From Draconibacterium mangrovi_A (lineage in GTDB: Bacteria > Bacteroidota > Bacteroidia > Bacteroidales > Prolixibacteraceae), in assembly GCF_037646455.1 (NCBI RefSeq), contig NZ_JBBIXN010000005.1, forward strand, positions 62,001-126,000: a stretch of DNA of 64,000 nucleotides. Reading direction: 5' to 3'. Below, piece after piece: positions 61,101 through 64,000 of the stretch. Numbering within the stretch: the stretch's first letter is position 1; every line of letters starts with the position of its first letter. The translations under genes were made by a program, and so were the position numbers. Below the pieces are notes generated by a model. That model made no database searches. It was given only the letters and a program-made list of their open reading frames with translations, and had not been told where the DNA came from.

Positions 61101-64000
61101 ACTGCACTCCTGATGAAAGATTACTTTTTTGTACCATATACATTACACTGTCAGTAAGTTCTGATTGAACGTTTTCTGTAATCGAGGTCCATTCATTGTT
61201 GAACGGAGCTACCTTCAAATCAGCACTGCCGGGATTGTTGATTTTAAATCCAACATCGGTATTGTCCCCCGCAGTCATAAATTTGGTCACCGATTTTAAT
61301 GCTGAACTGCCCGAGGCATTCAGTAGTTCGAAAACCGGCCCCAGTATTATCTCTGAATGCAAGGCGACTTTAAAGACCTGCCCGTTTAATGATGTAATCC
61401 TCAAGGTATCAGCGAAATCTCCTATTGTTTCTGATTTCGCCTTAATTACCAGAGGAGCCTTGCGTTCAGGTTTCAACATACAGGGAACGCTCCCGCTCAG
61501 GGTAAAATAATCATGGTCGAATTCTGCTGATTTTATGCTATCAATTGCAGTGCCCGAATTGGATACCACGATGGTCTTTCCCGAAATTGTTCCTTTAAAA
61601 AAGGTACCAAAATCCAAATTCAATGTATCAACAGAAACGATTGATTTGCCACCATTTGTTATATTGAAATTAACGGTATGGATTGCCGGATTGGTCTGCG
61701 GATCATTGGTAATAACCACCAGATTTTCATTATATGGTATTGCCGATAAACTGTCGGTGGTTATACTATATGCAACCTGAACTGAGTCATGCGCCATTAC
61801 CGTTCCAAACGGATTTGTCACATTTGAGAACAGGCCCAGTCCCGGATTTTTGATATGAATGGCACTTCCAGGTTTATAGGTAAAATCTCCAACTGTATTT
61901 CCCCAGTCTTTATATTTATTTCCCTGGATCAGAATTCCGTCTTCCATTGTTCTGTCTTCCATAGCAATCAGGGTATATTGCTTTCCAATCCATTCTGGAA
62001 TTGTACCATCTTTATAAAACAGGTCAATATTACCGTTATCGTACAATACCATCTGGAATGTAACCGAAACTCTGATTTCTTTAGGAGTACTGCTGTAAGG
62101 ATCATCATAAGCAATACCATCCCAGAATGGTGCATCCTCGAACTGGACAATTAATCTGTCCGGCTCATTTTTGTAATAAATTTTTCCAAAACCTGCTTCT
62201 TCGAACAACATTGGAAAACCACAGCCACTGATATAACGGTCCGGATTTCCTTCATAGTGATATGCTAACGGTGATGTTGCATTCATATACTTGTTCGGGG
62301 TGAATTCGAGCACTCCATATTTAGTGATGTATACATCGTTTTCATATTTTCCATAAAACGGGAATATGAAATCGATAGGAATTTTCTGTTCTATGTTATT
62401 ATCAATATTTCCTAAATACATTGAAGTAATATCCGTTCCGGTTGCAGCAATGTCGTTCCAAACGAAAGTATTCCCGGTTGTATCGATCTCAACAGAATAG
62501 CCAAATTTTTGAATGTCTTCAGGGATATTCTCCATATTTGAGCCATCGGCAAAAACAGGCAGGTAATAATCTAATGGATAGTTCCCATCATTTTTAATCC
62601 AAACCTGGCCATTAATCGTATCGCCAATGCTTAAATTATCATAAGTTACCGAATTGGGATTAAGAGCAACAACAGGAGGTTCTAGTCCGGAGGCAAACAA
62701 CTCAAAGCTGTAATCATTCCCGTTTTCTTCGAACAGGGTTACCTTACAAACATTATTTCCCACTTTGGCAGCATCGAACTTGAACCTTAATACCTGTGAT
62801 GTTTTTGCCTCAAAATTCTGACTGACTCCGTTTACCAAAGAGAACTGAGGATTATCCAATTGAACGTAAGGAGCTTTAAACTTAAATCTTCCTAATCCGT
62901 TATTGTCGAATTTAACATCTATCGTTTTTGAAGTTCCAACAAGCAAGTTTCCAAAATTTACACGATTCTCCGATGATATTTCAGGCTTGTGCCCGGTTAC
63001 AGTAATGTTAACAGGCATTCGCATGATTGAATTATCGGTTTCATTGGTATAAACAACCAGGTTGGCTTTATATTCTCCGTTAATCATATTTGTCCCGCTC
63101 ACAGTGGCAACAATGGTCGTGTCCTTACCGGAAGCTACATTCCCGTATGTTGGACTGAGGATTACATATTCGTCAAGTTTAAGATTCTGCGACATGGCAT
63201 ATACTGCCCAAACCACCTGATTATCGTAATATAGTTCTTCGAAAAGACTCCATGTTTTTCCACCATTCAGGCTCATGTAACAGTTTTTTGAATCTTCTTC
63301 GTGCAATTCTGCCCCTGCACCCAATGGATATTTGTTTCCGGCAGGTACATGTAATACAATCCAGAAATACTTCCCGTTTTCAAAAAACATCTGTTCATCC
63401 AGCGGAATATTGGTAAAATTACCCGAAGCTGTTTCCGCAACTTCCTGTGCCAGCAAAAGTTTCGCGTTATTTATTTCATTCCCTTCATAAATTTCCAGGA
63501 TTACCGGGCCTGTACTTTCATCATGGTTTAAATATGCATCTACCTGCGTTAAATTAAATCCATCTTCTTCATCAACATAAAACCGGGTTGCCGACGAATT
63601 TGGCAAATTCGTATTTGTTTCACCCATTATCCACAAATTCTGGGTAAAGTCCACATATCCTTTTTCGGTTGAATTTTCAAGCTGAATATTATTGGACATT
63701 AAAGGAGAAGCAAATGCAAAGCTTTTAATTATACCTGTAGGCGTTTGCACTTCGTTGGCTGCGGCCAATTCGGGATAGCGCAGCGCAGGAGGATTACTCA
63801 GCGGAACTGCTTCTTTATGACGTGGAGTAGCGTCCCATTTCAATATACCTTCACCTGTATTTATCAATTTGATATTATCAGATCCAAGAGTATCTTTGGT
63901 TACATCAATAACAATTTCCAATTCGTTCTTTTCAGGCGAAAAGGAAGTTATAGGGCCGTTATTTGTGGTTTCTGAAATTATGTTTGAAAAGTCCGAAATA
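58171..64000 (-). CDS. large T9SS-secreted multidomain protein, 5' end outside window
   Basis: More than 1,940 codons are visible and the frame is open through the right edge (upstream of a TTG at 63921 the codons ISETTNNGPITSFSPEKNE continue), so the N-terminus is missing. Contents include ASH/HYDIN-like beta modules (VNFGNLLVGTSKTIDVKFDNNG, LNLDFGTFFKGTISGKTIVVSNSGTAID, LEFGDLIINPETPDISKVFEIKNTGTANY), two related modules of the type PFSFNFYGVEYDTLYIGNGLVTFT...TIGIENASGTDGV, cadherin-like repeats near the end (INAPADLNVDENDTLRF-like; VNRWPEAIATD), and a T9SS sorting domain (GIYPNPTKGEVFITLP, NGFYFVKLICKNEVWGNKIIKQ). Such tails often follow subtilisin-type peptidases, but no catalytic domain is in view. 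Confidence 0.87.
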   Translation of the reverse strand, partial: ISDFSNIISETTNNGPITSFSPEKNELEIVIDVTKDTLGSDNIKLINTGEGILKWDATPRHKEAVPLSNPPALRYPELAAANEVQTPTGIIKSFAFASPLMSNNIQLENSTEKGYVDFTQNLWIMGETNTNLPNSSATRFYVDEEDGFNLTQVDAYLNHDESTGPVILEIYEGNEINNAKLLLAQEVAETASGNFTNIPLDEQMFFENGKYFWIVLHVPAGNKYPLGAGAELHEEDSKNCYMSLNGGKTWSLFEELYYDNQVVWAVYAMSQNLKLDEYVILSPTYGNVASGKDTTIVATVSGTNMINGEYKANLVVYTNETDNSIMRMPVNITVTGHKPEISSENRVNFGNLLVGTSKTIDVKFDNNGLGRFKFKAPYVQLDNPQFSLVNGVSQNFEAKTSQVLRFKFDAAKVGNNVCKVTLFEENGNDYSFELFASGLEPPVVALNPNSVTYDNLSIGDTINGQVWIKNDGNYPLDYYLPVFADGSNMENIPEDIQKFGYSVEIDTTGNTFVWNDIAATGTDITSMYLGNIDNNIEQKIPIDFIFPFYGKYENDVYITKYGVLEFTPNKYMNATSPLAYHYEGNPDRYISGCGFPMLFEEAGFGKIYYKNEPDRLIVQFEDAPFWDGIAYDDPYSSTPKEIRVSVTFQMVLYDNGNIDLFYKDGTIPEWIGKQYTLIAMEDRTMEDGILIQGNKYKDWGNTVGDFTYKPGSAIHIKNPGLGLFSNVTNPFGTVMAHDSVQVAYSITTDSLSAIPYNENLVVITNDPQTNPAIHTVNFNITNGGKSIVSVDTLNLDFGTFFKGTISGKTIVVSNSGTAIDSIKSAEFDHDYFTLSGSVPCMLKPERKAPLVIKAKSETIGDFADTLRITSLNGQVFKVALHSEIILGPVFELLNASGSSALKSVTKFMTAGDNTDVGFKINNPGSADLKVAPFNNEWTSITENVQSELTDSVMYMVQKSNLSSGVQYEWIDVFGNGGSKIEGIDTWYGPNWSEGLEMPFSFNFYGVEYDTLYIGNGLVTFTKDQNDHFYFWGGGAIPDTTQPNNYIAPLWLFGGPDWVTIYPNAGIYYRFDEDKVVVEYHEYNSNFVMGPPISFEVILYPNGNIKFQYKMPEGGDNTVTNQGTIGIENASGTDGVMVSDFQYVVNSDMAIGLYPARSYTIPAGESKDFNLHLDTKYLVEGSYSDSIHFVNNDPFSLLHKLPVKMVVSGEPAIEIPESLEFGDLIINPETPDISKVFEIKNTGTANYTLSGLSHQDEDSQIEIYMKNGDTWEWTDMASTSFPVTVLARSSRKIRVTMHPETPESIRDTIILSTSLTPASYRVAVNADIFNPSVISMTTDTITCFAQTDDFTALKERQFGNETGGYKLDYSVKLLYQREGIETSDAATGTSNQKTVATSGMGDSLVIAPVAAGTMTVNAGQLSLDVEYNRILSHDTITDSQSRLGYNGGRAFFTATGFVAPPDGFNLTHIQNWFVPGEWLNSRIQVMVLAGDDDINNCVVLTSETFEHNIPADDEAGSLLTYKLSDSLQIYPGEKFFVAFGYEAALTHPQGCVIPDQDIPHNRYMFGSGYAWDDLANYSQFARTGWMMRAVEATQNDTPWVVLKSAYEGTLEPGESGNIQMDFTARTAENRDNYATLLFNSNDIVNPLKKVVLHLVKNSGPLISAPADLNVDENDTLRFDVVITDQEGDDFSFELDQQYDFLSVENTRETSGLDNAKNKILSFVYTPDYNSQGIHQFGITTTDAYQKTTTSTVVLTVNNVNRWPEAIATDTVKLEPFGNYQVFNLEDLFYDSDNDIEILEGSSGDTDILNLYSSDKSFLLMPGESGETSITFLATDKYGAQATNTVHILVGKKFTSVAPGVEDKEFGIYPNPTKGEVFITLPSEIEGESILYLFDSNGRMLKQKSFYEGESTLVSFDLTGYPNGFYFVKLICKNEVWGNKIIKQ

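Overview
The window looks like chromosomal DNA of a free-living, probably anaerobic or fermentative and salt-exposed member of the Bacteroidota, most likely near the marine Bacteroidales/Marinilabiliales (the family is an inference). The signs are two proteins with type IX secretion (T9SS) C-terminal sorting domains, a GldF-GldG fusion, a stand-alone SusC-like carboxypeptidase-D/TonB-plug protein, promoter boxes of the TAnnTTTG type, almost no Shine-Dalgarno sequences, an [FeFe]-hydrogenase operon, and a betaine-type uptake operon plus a sodium:amino-acid symporter. There is no rRNA, tRNA, CRISPR array, prophage or recognisable transposase.

Layout. 1-6 kb: end of a TPR protein, two EamA transporters, a DUF368 (PopT-type) lipid-carrier transporter, aroE, a low-molecular-weight phosphatase and a MaoC-like hydratase. 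6-15 kb: a DUF1080 lipoprotein diverging from a TetR-TolC-HlyD-ATPase-ATPase-permease-permease exporter operon of YbhGFSR type. Two four-helix-bundle (S23/IVS-type) genes, one broken by a stop codon, sit between its cistrons and are flanked by inverted repeats. 15-20 kb: an outer-membrane porin with a ProVWX-type osmoprotectant importer, then a REP/MITE-like inverted repeat. 20-24 kb: DUF1697, a cobalamin-type radical SAM protein, a PafA-like protein that has lost catalytic residues, and a small secreted protein. 24-28 kb: a three-gene NADH-linked [FeFe] hydrogenase and a DNA alkyltransferase. 28-36 kb: secreted esterase and phosphatase-fold proteins, AGCS symporter, YkgJ-type protein, thioesterase, FAH-family enzyme, DnaQ-like exonuclease, dnaN. 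36-41 kb: surE, a small membrane protein, lpxB and gldFG on the minus strand. 41-50 kb: saccharopine-dehydrogenase-like protein, S9 peptidase, several small proteins, GT2, an outer-membrane protein, a C1 peptidase and tag. 50.4-52 kb: an AT-rich segment with one outer-membrane barrel gene, ended by a decayed second copy of the tag 5' half. 52-64 kb: TPR protein, rarA, and two large T9SS-secreted proteins, the last running off the window.

The most interesting signals are the intercistronic four-helix-bundle cassettes with inverted repeats in the exporter operon, the tag-fragment scar beside an AT-rich gene, the catalytically degraded PafA relative, and the minimal hydrogenase whose NuoF-like subunit lacks the extra Fe-S domains of known bifurcating enzymes. 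All family assignments come from reading motifs; no database search was possible.
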